Positions 43,611 to 55,260 of a stretch of DNA of 64,000 nucleotides are shown here, in pieces. The number at the start of each line of letters is the position of its first letter. Within the stretch, counting starts at the first letter, position 1. Below the pieces are notes generated by a model. It did no database searches. It was not told where the DNA came from and saw only the letters and a program-made list of their open reading frames with translations. Source of the DNA: Bolinopsis microptera (lineage: Eukaryota; Ctenophora; Tentaculata; Lobata; Bolinopsidae); contig NC_087076.1 of assembly GCF_026151205.1 (NCBI RefSeq), positions 12,635,675 through 12,699,674 on the forward strand, in the 5' to 3' direction. A program made the translations under genes and the position numbers.

Positions 43611-44114
43611 AATTGTCATATTTTTATAGAGCAATTTAATGGTAAATATTTAAGTCGTCTATATAAGAATCTATAGATGATGCTGTAAAGATTCAGCAAA
43701 TCAGATCATGAGACTGTTAGTCGTACACTCTATTAAGGAGATACAGATATAGAAATTAAATATATTAGTGGAAACTTCTATGAATAATTATTGGGACAAA
43801 AAAACGGTAAACAATCAAATTGTCGTCAATTTATTTAAGCACATAAAGTGATGAACATATCAATCATCTCAAACACATTGAAACTAGTACCTAAGATGGT
43901 TAAAAACGAGTGAAACGGGAAGAAGGGCCACCACGGCGACCTGTCCCTAACGCTGTTCCCTAAAATTAATATAATCTTCCGAAAGCGGACTAAGGATTAT
44001 TATCCTAAGTAGGAGCTCAAGACTAAAGAAATCGCTGCTACAAAATACCAGGCCCGCCTCTAGTCTGCTCTAGAGAAGAAGGATAAATCTCTAGCTGGAA
44101 ACGGAGCGGGTATT

Positions 44115-44525
44115 ATGGATGCTGGAGACACGTCAACTGGTGGAGTCCGGATTGGGCCAGGAACTACGATCGAGAAAACCCCAGCCAATAATGACGACTG
44201 CAAAGAGTTGGACTTTGTTGTAGTGATACATGGTCCCCTTCTTTACATTTGCCGTGTGAAAGAGGTAGACAGTGAGGTTTCAGTAGCATACATGACGAAA
44301 CTAAGTGAGAATCGGTATTATTGGAAAGAGGAAGCTGGGTTTGAGCAGGTTTGCTGGGAGTTCCTGGAGAGAATTGTGTGCAAGGTGGAAGTACCATCCA
44401 TTATAAATTCAAGTAATGGTCTTGAATATGAATTTACACAAGCAGATATAGATAAAGCAAAAAAAGCTTTTAAAGACTGCAAAGAAGCAGAAAGAAAACT
44501 CAGAGCTAGATCTATGAGAAAATAG
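44115..44525 (+). CDS. 136-codon ORF with Tudor/SH3-like domain
   Basis: The frame starts at ATG 44115, and an open lead-in (KDKSLAGNGAGI) extends it slightly upstream. The core is DFVVVIHGPLLYICRVKEVD, then VSVAYMTKLSENRYYWKEEA and FLERIVCKVEVPSII, followed by a basic helical tail (ADIDKAKKAFKDCKEAERKL). The pattern 'Dwv.V.y.g..ypG.V......v.V.vM.k.g...W.wp...D...y..e.iv.ki..P' is a small beta-barrel seen at the C terminus of some metazoan transposon-associated proteins. The position of the GEV motif is less conserved here. It may be the 3' part of the gene at 43179-43610. The protein is probably not active alone. Confidence 0.4.
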   Translation: MDAGDTSTGGVRIGPGTTIEKTPANNDDCKELDFVVVIHGPLLYICRVKEVDSEVSVAYMTKLSENRYYWKEEAGFEQVCWEFLERIVCKVEVPSIINSSNGLEYEFTQADIDKAKKAFKDCKEAERKLRARSMRK

Positions 44526-44706
44526 TATTATAACTTTACTTACCTACTTACAGATACTAATTACTTAATCTTAATGTTTAATTATTATCCAAATCTTGCG
44601 TTGTTACTGTACTTTTCGTATTCTACTTTACGAAACTAAATACATTTTCACTTAACTATAAAATTACAAACGGCTCCTCCAATGGCTCCTCCAATGAAGT
44701 AGAATG

Positions 44707-44738
<32 letters not shown>

Positions 44739-45167
44739 TTCAGTAGAGCTCTTAATTCCAAATGAGCCTCATAGAATAACTGGATAACTGGATTTACGTA
44801 GTACTGGAAATGTGCCAGCCGTTTAGCTTATAATAAAATTGATGACAGCATCCAATTGCGTTTTAAAGGAAACATTACACTGAGAATATCATGGCAAATT
44901 AGAGTTTTGCATCTCCATCATCGAACTGCCAAACAACAGGATCACATGGCAGCAAATTTTAAATCTCACCTTATCAATATTGAAATGTTTTATTAATATA
45001 AGATAAACTTACAAGTCTTGTTCGGGATTCCAGGAGACAGGCATCTTCCATGAGCGTCACAGGACAGATGTATCAGGGATAACATTATCCTAAACAACGA
45101 AACAAGAAAAACTTATTCAATTCATTGAAGACAGAACACAAATCTACTTAACAGAGAGTGAACTGAC
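44526..45167. other. spacer with a 30-base C-run at 44709-44738
   Basis: The C-run stands alone with no paired G-run nearby. A possible FANCI exon follows 'cgttgtttag' on the minus strand (about 45012-45096, ending ACTT|gtaagt), but every frame that matches phase 0 stops early, so I do not call it. Confidence 0.4.
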
Positions 45168-48100
45168 CAGGTCATGTTTTACAGCGAAGGAGATGTGTAG
45201 AAGTGATGTTCCCTCTGCTTGACTCCGCTCACTTTCAACATCCCGTTTCATTTCTTCTTGGCTGCAGAATGTGTGTTAGCCACGTATAGTCATAGAACGA
45301 TACAGACTGTTGATTTGATGCTATGTACATATCATTACTAATTATGACTCTCCAAATTTATTTTACTAGTACTTCAGCAGAGGTAAGGTCAACCTACCAC
45401 AACAAGTTAAGTTTTCAGCTCAGAAACACTCAATAAAAAACAATAAATATAATTTCAATCCTTAGAAAGCTAAAGGAGAAGCTTAACTCACTCATTTTGT
45501 TCCTTCTCCTCCATATCATTGAAGTTACTTGTTAATTCAAACACAACTTTCTTGTGATGACCCTGACATGAGCCATTTAACTTTGATCAAACAAATATAT
45601 ACATTTGTTTGATTAAGTTTGTAAAATAAAATTGCTGTTTAAAACTTAATTTTTGAGTATTTTAATTAAAGGACCAGTTAACTGAAAAAAAAGTTATCCT
45701 CATATTTTGAATGATTGTGACAAATAGCAAACTAAGCAACGAGTCGAAATTCCTAAATCTCTAACTGCTCTCTAACGCGTGTAAATAGCGTTTGTATTAT
45801 TTTGGCGATGACGTCATAAAGTCCCTCTTGCGCGCAGAGTAGCTCGTGAGACTGTATTTTACAGGTAAAAAATGGACATAATACAATCTTTTCCCCCGAA
45901 TAACTCGAAAAGTAAGTAATTTAGGGTACATGTTGCTTCATAAGTTGTATATAAACATGGCCATTCTGCACAATTTGCACACATTCAAAAACCTTTAGGG
46001 CCTTCATAGCCCAATTAACCAGATACCCATAGTTTTGCATGATTTCTGGAACCGAAAATCAGTTTTTCGCCAATAACTGAAAAAGTAAGCACTTTAAGGC
46101 ATATGTTTGTTCGTAAGTCATATATTAATATGCTAATTGCGGTTCTTTTGCATCCTGTCTGAAGACTCCATCACGATCATATCGAAAATGGGCTTAGCAC
46201 CACGCCCAAAATGGTTTTTGGCGAATTTATCGAAAAGTAAGGATTTTAGGCCGTGTGTTGCTCAATAACTCCTATATAAACATGCATATGCGGCTTCGTT
46301 CAAGCCTATTTTGAAGTCTCTACGACCTTCAGAAGCAAGGGGTCGGTTACGTTATTGGGTCAATATGGGCGTGGCCCTCCTGGGTTTTCTCCACGGTCAA
46401 AAAATGTCTCCAAACGAAAATCGTTTAATCATAACTTCGGGAAGGTCTGTGCAAAGTTTCGTGAGTATTAGAAAATTTGCAGGTTCATTTCCATAAATGT
46501 CCATAAATGACTGGACTACACAACTTTAGAGTTAACTTTAGAGAAACTCATAAGTCATTTATCTCAAATTAAGCTGTTAGTGTCCACGATCAACCTCTGG
46601 CGACAATGTTTTACGTGAAATGTAAAAATCAGGAGTAATATAAAAAAGGTATTTTTAGATTAAAGTGCTAGCTCATAGTTTTAGAATTGTATAGATTAAC
46701 GGGGGGGGTGTCATGTCCGTCTATGTCCGCCTATGTCCTGTCCTTTTTGGATTCTATGAGACAACGGACGTGTTTTTTGGGACATTGGCGGACACGGACG
46801 GACATTGGCGGACTCGGACGGACATTGGCGGACTCGGACGGACATTGGCGGACTCGGACGGACATAGGCGGACCCGGACGGACATAGGCGGACTCGGACG
46901 GACATTGGTGGACATTAGCGGACATTGGTGGACATTAGCGGACAAACATTTTGAGAATTTTTCGCAACTTGTATTATAATCTTGTACAAAACAAACGACT
47001 TATTAATCACACTAAAGCTATTAATAGCTTTAACTTATTATATCAAATTATATAGGGACCCAGGAAAAGGCCCCAGGAGGAGGAGGAGGAGGACTGGGGA
47101 GGAGGAGGACTGTTGAGGACTGATGAGGAGGACTGAGGACGAGGAGGAGGAGTAGGAGGAGGACTGAGGAGGGGAGGAGGAAGAGAACTGGGAAGGATCA
47201 GGAAGACCCAGGAGGAGGACCCAGGAGGAGGACCCAGGAGGACCCAGGAGGAGGACCCAGGAGGACCCAGGAGGATGACTCAGGAGGAGGAGGACTCAGG
47301 AGGAGGACTGAGGAGGACTGAGAAGGAGCTAGGAGGACTGAAGAGTACTGAGGAGGATGTCTGAGGAGGATGGCTGAGGAGGATGACTGAGGAGGATGAC
47401 TGAGGAGGATGACTGAGAGGGAGGAGGAGGATCAGGAAGACCCAGGAGGAGGAGGAGGACCCAGAAGGAGGACCTAGGAGGAGGAGGAGGAGAACTGAGG
47501 AGGATGACTGAGGAGGAGGAGGACTCAGGAGGAGGACTCAGGAGGACTGAGAATGAGGAGGATGGCTGAGGAGGATGACTGAGAGGGAGGAGGAGGAGGA
47601 AGAGGAGGAAGAGGACTGAGGAGGAGGAGGAGAAGGACTGAGGAGGAGAAGGAGGACCCAGGAGGAGGAGGACCCAGGAGGAGGAGGACCCAGGAGGAGG
47701 ACCCAGGAAAAAGCCCCAAGAGGAGGAGGAGGACTGGGGAGGAGGAGGACTGTTGAGGACTGATGAGGAGAACTGAGGACGAGGAGGAGGAGTAGGAGGA
47801 GGACTGAGGAGGGGAGGAGGAAGAGGACTGGGGAGGATCAGGAAGACCCAGGAGGAGGACCCAGGAGGAGGAGGAGGACTGAGGAGGACTGAGGAGGAGG
47901 ACTGACGATGACTGAGAAGGAGGAGGACTGAGGAGTACTGAGGAGGATGGCTGAGGAGGATGGCTGAGGAGGATGACTGAGGAGTGAGGAGGATGACTGA
48001 GAGGGAGGAGGAGGAGGACTCAGGAGGAGGACTCAGGAGGAAGAGGACTCAGGAGGAGGACTTAGGAGAAATGATAAGGAGGACTGAGGAGAACTGAGGA

Positions 48101-51100
48101 GGAGGAGGAGGAGGAGGAGGACTGAATAGGAGGAGGAGAAGGAGGGGGACTGGGAGAGGACTGAGGAGTAGGAGGACTGATGAGAAGGAGGAGGAGGAGG
48201 ACTGAGGACCGAGGAGGAAGAGGAGGAGGATGAAGAGGAGGAGGAGGACCCAGGAGGAGGAGGACTGAGGAGGATGACTGAGGAGGATGACTGAGAGGGA
48301 AGAGGAGGAGGAGGAGGAGGAGGAGGACTGAGAAGGAGGAGGACTGAGAAGGAGGAGGAGGAGGAGGACTGAATAGGAGGAGGAGGAGGGGGACTGGGGA
48401 GGACTGAGGAGGAGGAAGGAGGACTGAAGAGAAGGATGAGGAGGAGGACTGAGGAGGACTGAGAACTGAGAAGGAAGAGGAGGAGGATCAAGAGGAGGAG
48501 AAGGACCCAGGAGGAGGACCCAGGAGGAGGACTCAGGAGGAGGAGGAGGACTGGGGAGGAGGAAGACTGTTGAGGACTGATGAGGAGGACTGAGGACGAG
48601 GAGGAGGAGTAGGAGGAGGACTGAGGAGGGAAGGAGGAAGAGGACTGAGGAAGATCAGGAAGACCCAGGAGGAGGAGGAGGAAGAGTAGGAGAAGGAAGC
48701 ATCTAAATGTTATTTCCATTTTTGTCCGTTTTTGTCCATTTTTGTCCGTTTTTGTCCGCTCTATTTTTTGTCCGTTTTGAAAATATAGGGTACCGAACGG
48801 ACAAAAAACATGATCCCCCTATAACAGCAAACATTGAACATTTTATTTAGCAATTTAGGTGTCCATTAATGTCCGCTAATGTCCGTCTATGTCCGCCTAT
48901 GTCCGCCTATGTCCGCCTATGTCCTGTCCTTTTTGGATTCTATGAGACAAGCGGACATAGACGGACGTGACACCCCCCCCCATTAACGTTGGTCATTTAG
49001 CCATCTAACAATCGATCGTGCCGTAATATATGGCCAGAGAATAATAGGGTTTTGGAAATTCTATAGTTGTTCAGTGGGTCGATCGACTGAACACGTTTGC
49101 ACTTGGTATTTAAACTTGCCAGTAGTTTATTTATGTTATGCACCGATGATAATGCAATTAGGATAACAACTAGGTAAGCCGGAAGTCTAATTCAAAACAC
49201 ACCTCACACCGTACACACCTCCAATCAGTAATTTTACTATTTGGTAGACCGGGTATTTTGGCTTGAATTCTGTTCCCACGGCACTGTTCTGATAGAAGCT
49301 ACTTCTACTAATGGTCCCAGAGGAACGGCCGTAAAGTAGCCAGACTTCTTGTCTCCTGTACTGGCAGACACTTGCAGATTAAAGTTAGAAATTTCGCTAT
49401 GCTATAAATATAATTGCTCTAGGAATTGAACAAACTCCTACTTATCTGTATCCTTTCTAAATTCGTTAGAGTTTCATGGACTGGGGAAAAATAATCGGTA
49501 CAGTCTCCCTGCTTGTGTAATTAAGCAATGAAAACAATCCAAAATTATCACATATAAGTTGTAATAGCAGAAACTTTCTAACCGTACATTCACCCGCCAC
49601 TGTTCAAGAACCTATATCAATCACTGTTTAAAATCATGACGTGAGCACTGTACATCCAATCAGCTATTCCTTTAGTTAGGATGATAGCCAAAACTATAAG
49701 GATTTTGGAGAACTAGGGTAATAGTCATAATTCTAAAATTTGAGTGAGTTACACGTGTTTTATTGACGATGATAAACATTTGTAATGTAAATTACGCTAT
49801 GCAAGCGCGCACTGAGGGACTTTATGACGTCACGAGGCCACAGCTTATTATTGCAATAACAATCGTTACACGTACGCTAGAGAGTTGGTTCTTTCGGCGA
49901 TACGATTCTTTACCAGTTTGTCACAGCTGATTTAAATCTTAGCCAAATTGGAGACTACAAATCAGTTAACTGGTCCTTTAAGAAGGCATCTGTATAGTAC
50001 ATACCCTAAGAAAACTCATTCAAAAGTTACCTTAGCAGCTGATAGAAGTAATAAGTGAACAATCTGTGGAACAACATCAAACTTCACAAGAGACAGGCTG
50101 GAACAAATCTTCTCGATGAAAAATGCCATCTCACTTTGTGAAACTGTTATGTCCTGAAACATCTGTCCAATGTGTAGGATGTTGTTTTGGGGCCACCTGA
50201 AATTATTAGAATTAGAATTAGAATTAAATTTACACAGCAATGCAATACAATAAGGATAAAAATAATTTAAAGAAGCTTCAAGATGCTGTGCAAGACATTC
50301 AAGTCAGTCAAAAACTGTTAGAAGAATACCCTTCTAAGGACATAGAATCAAAACATATAGTAGGTAATAAATTATAAGTTAATGAATATGGTACAGTGAG
50401 ATTTAACATTAAACTTTGGGCAAGGAGGTAATCATTAAAGTAGTACGAAAATCACATAGATACCCACTTTGACATTTGTTGTCAGAAATATGTACATTTA
50501 TATACAGAGAAGTATAGACCTCAGATTGAAAAATGGCATCTGCATCAGTCAGACAAGGAAATTAATACCATATAATGTTAAACAGAGTTTAACTGTCTGC
50601 ATTATATTAAAGTTTATAGAACCATATTTCCATTTCTGCACTGGGAAAATTTGTGATATAAGCTGTATGTACCCAGGTACCTGACACTGCAGATTTTGTT
50701 GATGAGATGAGATCTGTATTCTGGACCAGTAAACTCCTCACCATCACAAGATACCGTTTGTCGACAAGCCTCAAGACAATTCAAAACTTGTCCCAATACT
50801 TCAAAACTCCTGAATGTAAAACTAGAAATTTGATACAAATTAAAGATCTAATTTGCGATGTTGTAATATTATATATTATTAATCTAATCTTGTTAACAAT
50901 TTTCCAGTGAGCTACCTACTTTCCGCATGAGTTGTTGGATTTCATGATAACATCCAAAAAGTGTTGAGAAATTTCTTGCAGCGAGCCAACTGGAGCAGAA
51001 GAGACAAAAGTGTTGAGAGCTGTTATCAGTTCGGTTGTAACCTGGCAAACAGCCAATCAGATAACTTTTAGAATTAGAAATATTTTGGTTCCACTTGTTT

Positions 51101-51760
51101 TCAAAGTGGTATAATCATTTGAACGACAATAGAATTCACCATTAAGTGAATATACATAGCATATTCATAGCATATATACATAGCATATTCATAGCATATT
51201 CATAGCATATATAATAGTATATATAATGGACACGTCCATACACTAGATAATTCGTTATTAGTAAATTTAGCAAATCAAGCTCAAAACCTAACAGTTAAGA
51301 ATAAGGGAGCTGATTAGAAACCTGCTTGACAAGATCTTGTTGCTCCAGTAAAGAAATTAGAGATATCGCACATTTACATGTAACAGTAATCTTCTTATCT
51401 GACAACAGGACGGTTAAGTTTCAAATTCAATCAGTGAAAATAGCTGTTCCATTATCTACTTATCAAATACCATTTATTTGGGTCAGGACTAGGATAAAAT
51501 GTGAAACTAAGTATAAAACTATTTAAAAATATACAGTTGCTCACCAACCTCTCTATCTGATCAAGGACAGGTAATATCATTAACCTAGCGAAAATAAGTA
51601 GGCATTCTTGCACTTAAGTAAAATGATAAGTTCAGATGGCATTACCAAACAAAAGATTTTTAGCAAACTCAACCAGCTTTCCAGCATTGTTTTTCTTAAC
51701 CAAAAGCTTCATGCGTTCCTCTTCACTCTGAGTGTTGATAATCTCATACTTGTTTGCCAT
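45168..51760 (-). CDS. FANCI: FANCI, 5' part (seven exons, ~258 codons)
   Basis: Minus-strand exons with matching phases: 51760-51646 ([20 protein letters not shown]), 51398-51322 ([10 protein letters not shown]), 51041-50920 ([14 protein letters not shown] to NSCGK), 50809-50681 ([16 protein letters not shown] to INKICSVR), 50196-50031 ([20 protein letters not shown] to [10 protein letters not shown]), 45562-45492 ([15 protein letters not shown]) and 45261-45168 ([17 protein letters not shown]). The order matches the N-terminal helical repeats of FANCI: 'RRKIYtCc.qLve..dLqkeiv', 'GKSlElLpiilt', 'W..q....l..mF.dv.lt', 'ipplVyqLLlLssKg', 'vEGtiiLHIvFaik'. FANCI pairs with FANCD2 in DNA crosslink repair in the nucleus. 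The remaining ~1000 codons are not found downstream, so the gene continues beyond the repeats or is truncated. About 40 residues expected after exon 1 are also missing. Confidence 0.85.
46781..46950 (+). repeat. 20-bp tandem array inside E5
   Basis: Unit gacattggcggactcggacg, about eight copies. Period 20 lets all three frames stay open over 60 codons; these are not genes. Confidence 0.9.
47078..48690 (+). repeat. 1.6-kb purine-rich GAGGA/ACCCAGGA satellite
   Basis: It is of the same type as 26080-27872. A ~130-bp block with 'actgttgaggactgatgagg' recurs at about 47085, 47725 and 48545. A minus-strand Ser/Leu ORF of 228 codons (48033-48719) is a by-product. Confidence 0.95.
48698..48815 (+). 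repeat. conserved module after satellite (copy 3)
   Basis: 'gcatctaaatgttatttcca', tandem 'tttttgtccg', 'gggtaccgaacggacaaaaa', ends 'catgatcccc'. Matches 27866-27955. Confidence 0.85.
48988..49760. other. unique part of the TTAA element, no gene
   Basis: No coding frame recognised. Confidence 0.4.
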
Positions 51761-52677
51761 TACACCTTATTAAATATATCATTCAAAGTTAAATAATTCG
51801 AATCGTCCTTCATTAAATTTAGAAGCTGATCTGAAGGTCTAAAAAAACATAAAATAAAACACTATGAAGAAGTATAATAAAATATTCAAACAATATACAC
51901 ATAATATAGCAATGGCCAATTGGCTGACTATTATAAGGTCATGGCCTGAACAAACAATTTCTTTAAATAGTCAAGTGATGCTAAAGCATAGCACAAATGT
52001 GTAATAAGTTAATAGATTAAAAACTGATTCATGTGATGCATTACGCAGAGCACAGATAAAAATACTGATTCAATGATTAAAATTAAAGCTGTGAGTGTCA
52101 ATAAATTACTGTGTCATAAAAAAGGAACGATGTACACGTGATCTGAGATACCAATATCTCAATATCAAAAGGATAGTGTCTAGAAACATTCATAGTCCAT
52201 GGTGGCAGGTATCAAGTTAAACGAAGTTACACTGACTGGCAATGTATACGATTGCCGTCTCCCTCTCTCACCCCTGACCGCTATCAGGGTGCTCCTGAGG
52301 ATTGAGAATCTAATCCTGAAGTATAAATGATGCTATGAAGTATAAATGATGCTATTTTTTCAGATGAACTTTAATTTTATGCATTCTAGGTGATTGGTAT
52401 TTTTAAAGATTGGATAGAGTTCATCATGTTTTTACAAAAGAAAAATAGTCAAACAATTTATACAACAGAGCAAGGAATAAGCATGCCTGAAAACTTGCAC
52501 ACACCGGAACGCTAGTTCAGTTGAGTTTTTAGAGACAAGGCTCACATTTGAGGCTCACATTTAATTAGGATCAGAAGAAAATTGTTAGCAGACATTAGGA
52601 GTTCTGTTTATAGTTGTTACTATGGGTAGCAGTCTTGTTGAGTATAATGGCGCAGGAGGGTCAACCTGAAAAGAACA
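51761..52677. repeat. upstream flank of FANCI with dispersed repeat
   Basis: Bases about 52495-52640 are the inverse of 35545-35690. I see no convincing core promoter upstream of the FANCI start. Confidence 0.6.
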
Positions 52678-52890
52678 TTGCTTGACCCTCCTGCCCCACC
52701 GCATGGATCAGGAGGTTCATTTCAGAAACAGTGCTTGACCCTCCTGCCCCACCACATGGATCAGGAGGTTCATTTCAGAAAAAACAGTGCTTGACCCTCC
52801 TGCCCCACCACATGGATTACGGGGGTCACCCACAAAAACAGTGCTTGACCCTCCTGCCCCACCACATGGATTACGGGGGTCACCCACAAG
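52678..52890 (+). repeat. ~54-bp tandem repeat, 4 copies
   Basis: Unit 'tgcttgaccctcctgcccca', then 'ccacatggatcaggaggttc'. The last two copies share 'gattacgggggtcacccaca' instead. ORFs on both strands through it come from the repeat. Confidence 0.95.
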
Positions 52891-53097
52891 ACCATGTGCG
52901 CTGCACTTATTTCTACATCGCGCGCGATACGTGTGTGCGTGATTACATGAAATATTACCGCGCCCTACGCCAAGTAGACGAAAAGCGTGGTCGAAGAGCG
53001 AGAGTCGGTACAATAAATAAAACGAGAGTTGGTACATTTAACTGGCATTTTTTAACCGTGGTACAATCAGAATTGAATACAGCCGACACAGGATGAG

Positions 53098-53395
53098 GGG
53101 GGGGGGGGGGGGCAATGACTACTGATGGAGACTTTTGAGCACCAATGGGGACGAAAATCATAGGGACTGAAGGTCAAATCGCTGGTGAAATTTTCCATTT
53201 GTCCCCATAAGTACCCAAAGTTTTGGCGAGTTTTATGTAGTTTTGATATTATCTTTTATTAAATGACTTCTAAAGGAGACTTTTGGGTACCAATGGGGGC
53301 TAAAAATCTTGGAGACTTGAGGTTAAATTGCTGGCGAAATTCTGCACTTGTCCCCAAAGTACCCAAAGTCATTGGCTCCCCCCCCCCCCTCCCCC
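53098..53395. mobile_element. G-run-ended transposon E6 (same family as E2)
   Basis: The left end is ~15 Gs + caatgactactgatggagac. The right end is 'aaagtcattggctc' + Cs. Inner halves match E2 (cttttg, 'ccaatggggac', 'gggact', 'ccccataagtacccaaag'). The flanks GGATGAG and GGGTGAG (53091-53097 and 53396-53402) agree at 6 of 7 bases. Confidence 0.8.
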
Positions 53396-53402
53396 GGGTG
53401 AG

Positions 53403-53975
53403 GTGACGGAGAAAAATAAACTGAGCTCAAGGCTACATTTCCAGATATCCCGCCACGGCACCGTCGCTCATGCTGCAAAGTGTGTTGAGAGATGCCCACG
53501 TCATCACACGTAAACTGTGTCACGAATACCTGAAATGCAGACGTGCAGAACAAACATAACTCTGATCTATATTTTTCATAAAACTTTCAGGATTTGCCAA
53601 TGAGGGAAAAGACAGCACTGTCCGAGAAGCTAGAAATGCATGAATCATAGGTGACATGGATAGGGGTAAGAAGTTTTTTTAAAACATGAAAATTGTGAAA
53701 GGAAAAGAAGTAGAAATGAGAAAGGGTAGATTTAAAATGTTTGAGAATCGATTTTGTGCTGAAGAACTCCGTCCGCAGGACGGGCTTCCGGCTACTTATG
53801 ATAATTCGAATAAATTTGAGATTCAAACAAGCTACGAATACGAATGCTTATAGCAGTGGCAAGCTCTTGTTTGCTGCGCATTGGCTGCAATGTATAACCG
53901 CAGTATGAACTGTCAAAATATTTGAATTTGCTTACCTAGTGGCTTTGTTTGATAAAGCATACATACTTTATATAC
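53403..53975. other. no gene resolved
   Basis: A minus-strand frame (53323-53553) after an acceptor-like 'gtctgcatttcag' encodes VFVTQFTCDDVGISQHTLQH. It does not fit the phase of the neighbouring exon. Confidence 0.25.
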
Positions 53976-54042
53976 CGATAAATCAATAACTCCTTTTGAT
54001 TCTTCGGTTTGAGAATTGTGCGGTCACACATCTCTGCAATGT
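53976..54042 (-). CDS. candidate internal exon, unrecognised
   Basis: Between 'ccaccttttcag' and 'gtatat' on the minus strand, it encodes (D)IAEMCDRTILKPKNQKELL and IYR with phase-1 entry and phase-2 exit. It may join, through a 23-base piece at 54233-54211, to the exon at 57361-57274; the phases agree. Family not recognised. Confidence 0.3.
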
Positions 54043-55148
54043 CTGAAAAGGTGGCAGGGAAGTATTGAAACTTACTTAACACTATATTTACAGTTAAACC
54101 TTGAACTACTATAACTAGGGCAGTAGGAAACGCCAAAAAGTAGATCATCTGACTAAAACAACTTAACTTCATCCAAGAGTCTAGTTAGCAGCATTGTAGC
54201 GATAAGATACCACCATAGTTTGAGCTGTCGACACTGAAATAAAACAAACAATTTACTTTTCACTACTGCAGGGGAATGCATGTAACATATAAAGAATAAA
54301 GATATAATATATTGTATGTTTTTCATCGTGGCCTCAGGGGAGAAGGGCAGCTCGAAAAACCGAAAAAAGTCTAAAAAACCGTGTTGGAGCTGGTGAGTTA
54401 AAGCTACCGATCTCGATCGTGAGAGTCAGATGATCAGATCGCATGTAACGTGAGTTTCGCCCGCCTGAATAAGGCAACATGAAATCATATTGCTGGTGAC
54501 AGGTCTCGACCAAGATGTAAAATAAAGATACCCCAAATTTGTTATTTTTAAGCCGATTCACATCGACCCAAGTCTCTGCTTTGACCCTAAATGCTCAAAC
54601 TTCGTTAATAGATTGGAAAATCGTGTTATGCTTGTTACTAATAACTGTTGTTTGTGAGAGGACATCTCGATTTCCCGGATCAGAGGATCACACCAATGAG
54701 GGGTTGATTGTGCATGTGTGAACTTGACTAAATTTTCAAATTGCCCGATTTTTTTTCAGTAGGTCACATTACTCGTGACGTGCAAATGTATCTTTTGTCT
54801 TTTAATAGGTCAAGCTCAGAGCTTTAAAGCTTTAAAGACTTCTCCGTGACAAAGACGGCCGACATATATCTTTACTCCAGGAAAAGTCAGAACTCTTTCC
54901 ACACCACATTCTTAAATGTACACGACAGCAGAACGACGATGTAGCCCCACGCCGCAGTAAACTTTAAATTTCTGACCCGGAACGAGCCCAGCAACTGTAG
55001 ACAGCTGCGTGAGCTATGTACGGTTAGCAGATTTAAGAGCTTATGCAATAAGCAGTCACCGTTCACTCTCATTTTTGACTTTTCTTCTTTTGAACAACAA
55101 ATGTCCATTGAATGATGCCAAGCTAAGCGATTATGATTAGAAAAGTAC
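54043..55148. other. no gene recognised
   Basis: AT-rich, short ORFs only. Confidence 0.4.
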
Positions 55149-55260
55149 CGTGATTTACACTGATGGCTCATACAAGGACTTGTTGGACTTCGTGAATTTG
55201 GAGGACCTGCAGCTGTAATCAGTACTTCACTACCAGATGTGCGAGGCCGAGGTTCCCGTT
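55149..55260 (+). pseudogene. RNase H fragment from a LINE, frameshifted
   Basis: VIYTDGSYK is followed, after a one-base shift, by FGGPAAVISTSLPDVRGRG. This is the first strand-turn of RNase HI (YTDGS.......gGaaavi), equivalent to 41060-41140 in the intact LINE but from a different copy. Confidence 0.55.

Larger units (their letters stand above)
46701..48981. mobile_element. G-run-ended transposon E5, nested
   Basis: The left end is 8 Gs + tgtcatgtccgtctatgtcc. The right end mirrors it as 'acatagacggacgtgaca' + Cs. ATTAAC flanks both (46695-46700 and 48982-48987). Both ends also share 'gtcctttttggattctatga' in direct orientation. The interior holds a 20-bp GGACATTGGCGGACTC array, a purine satellite and the conserved tttttgtccg module. 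There is no transposase. Confidence 0.9.
45670..49977. mobile_element. TTAA-flanked inverted-repeat element inside a FANCI intron
   Basis: The left end aggaccagttaactga and the right end tcagttaactggtcct are exact inverses, each bordered by TTAA (45666-45669 and 49978-49981), as expected for piggyBac-type targeting. Subterminal matches (gatgacgtcataaagtccct on the left, 'agggactttatgacgtcacg' on the right) extend the arms over ~200 bp with divergence. Its ~2 kb of own sequence has no transposase. The E5 element is nested within it. Confidence 0.8.

Noticed and set aside
42970-44738. pairing of the G-run at 42970 with the C-run at 44709 as one element
   Set aside because: Flanks (aaattt and ttcagt) do not match and subterminal sequences are not clear inverses.
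45012-45096. eighth FANCI exon
   Set aside because: It has good borders, but the frame required by the preceding exon stops after ten codons.
48033-48719. 228-codon minus-strand Ser/Leu/Pro ORF
   Set aside because: It is the complement of the purine satellite; the residues follow the GAGGA repeat and there is no domain.
51545-51584. 40-base extra FANCI exon ([13 protein letters not shown])
   Set aside because: It has splice-like borders, but its phase does not fit the next exon; direct joining of 51646 to 51398 keeps the frame.
52717-53096. ORFs of 106 and 121 codons on opposite strands
   Set aside because: Both run through the 54-bp tandem repeat; the non-repeat remainder has no recognisable motif.
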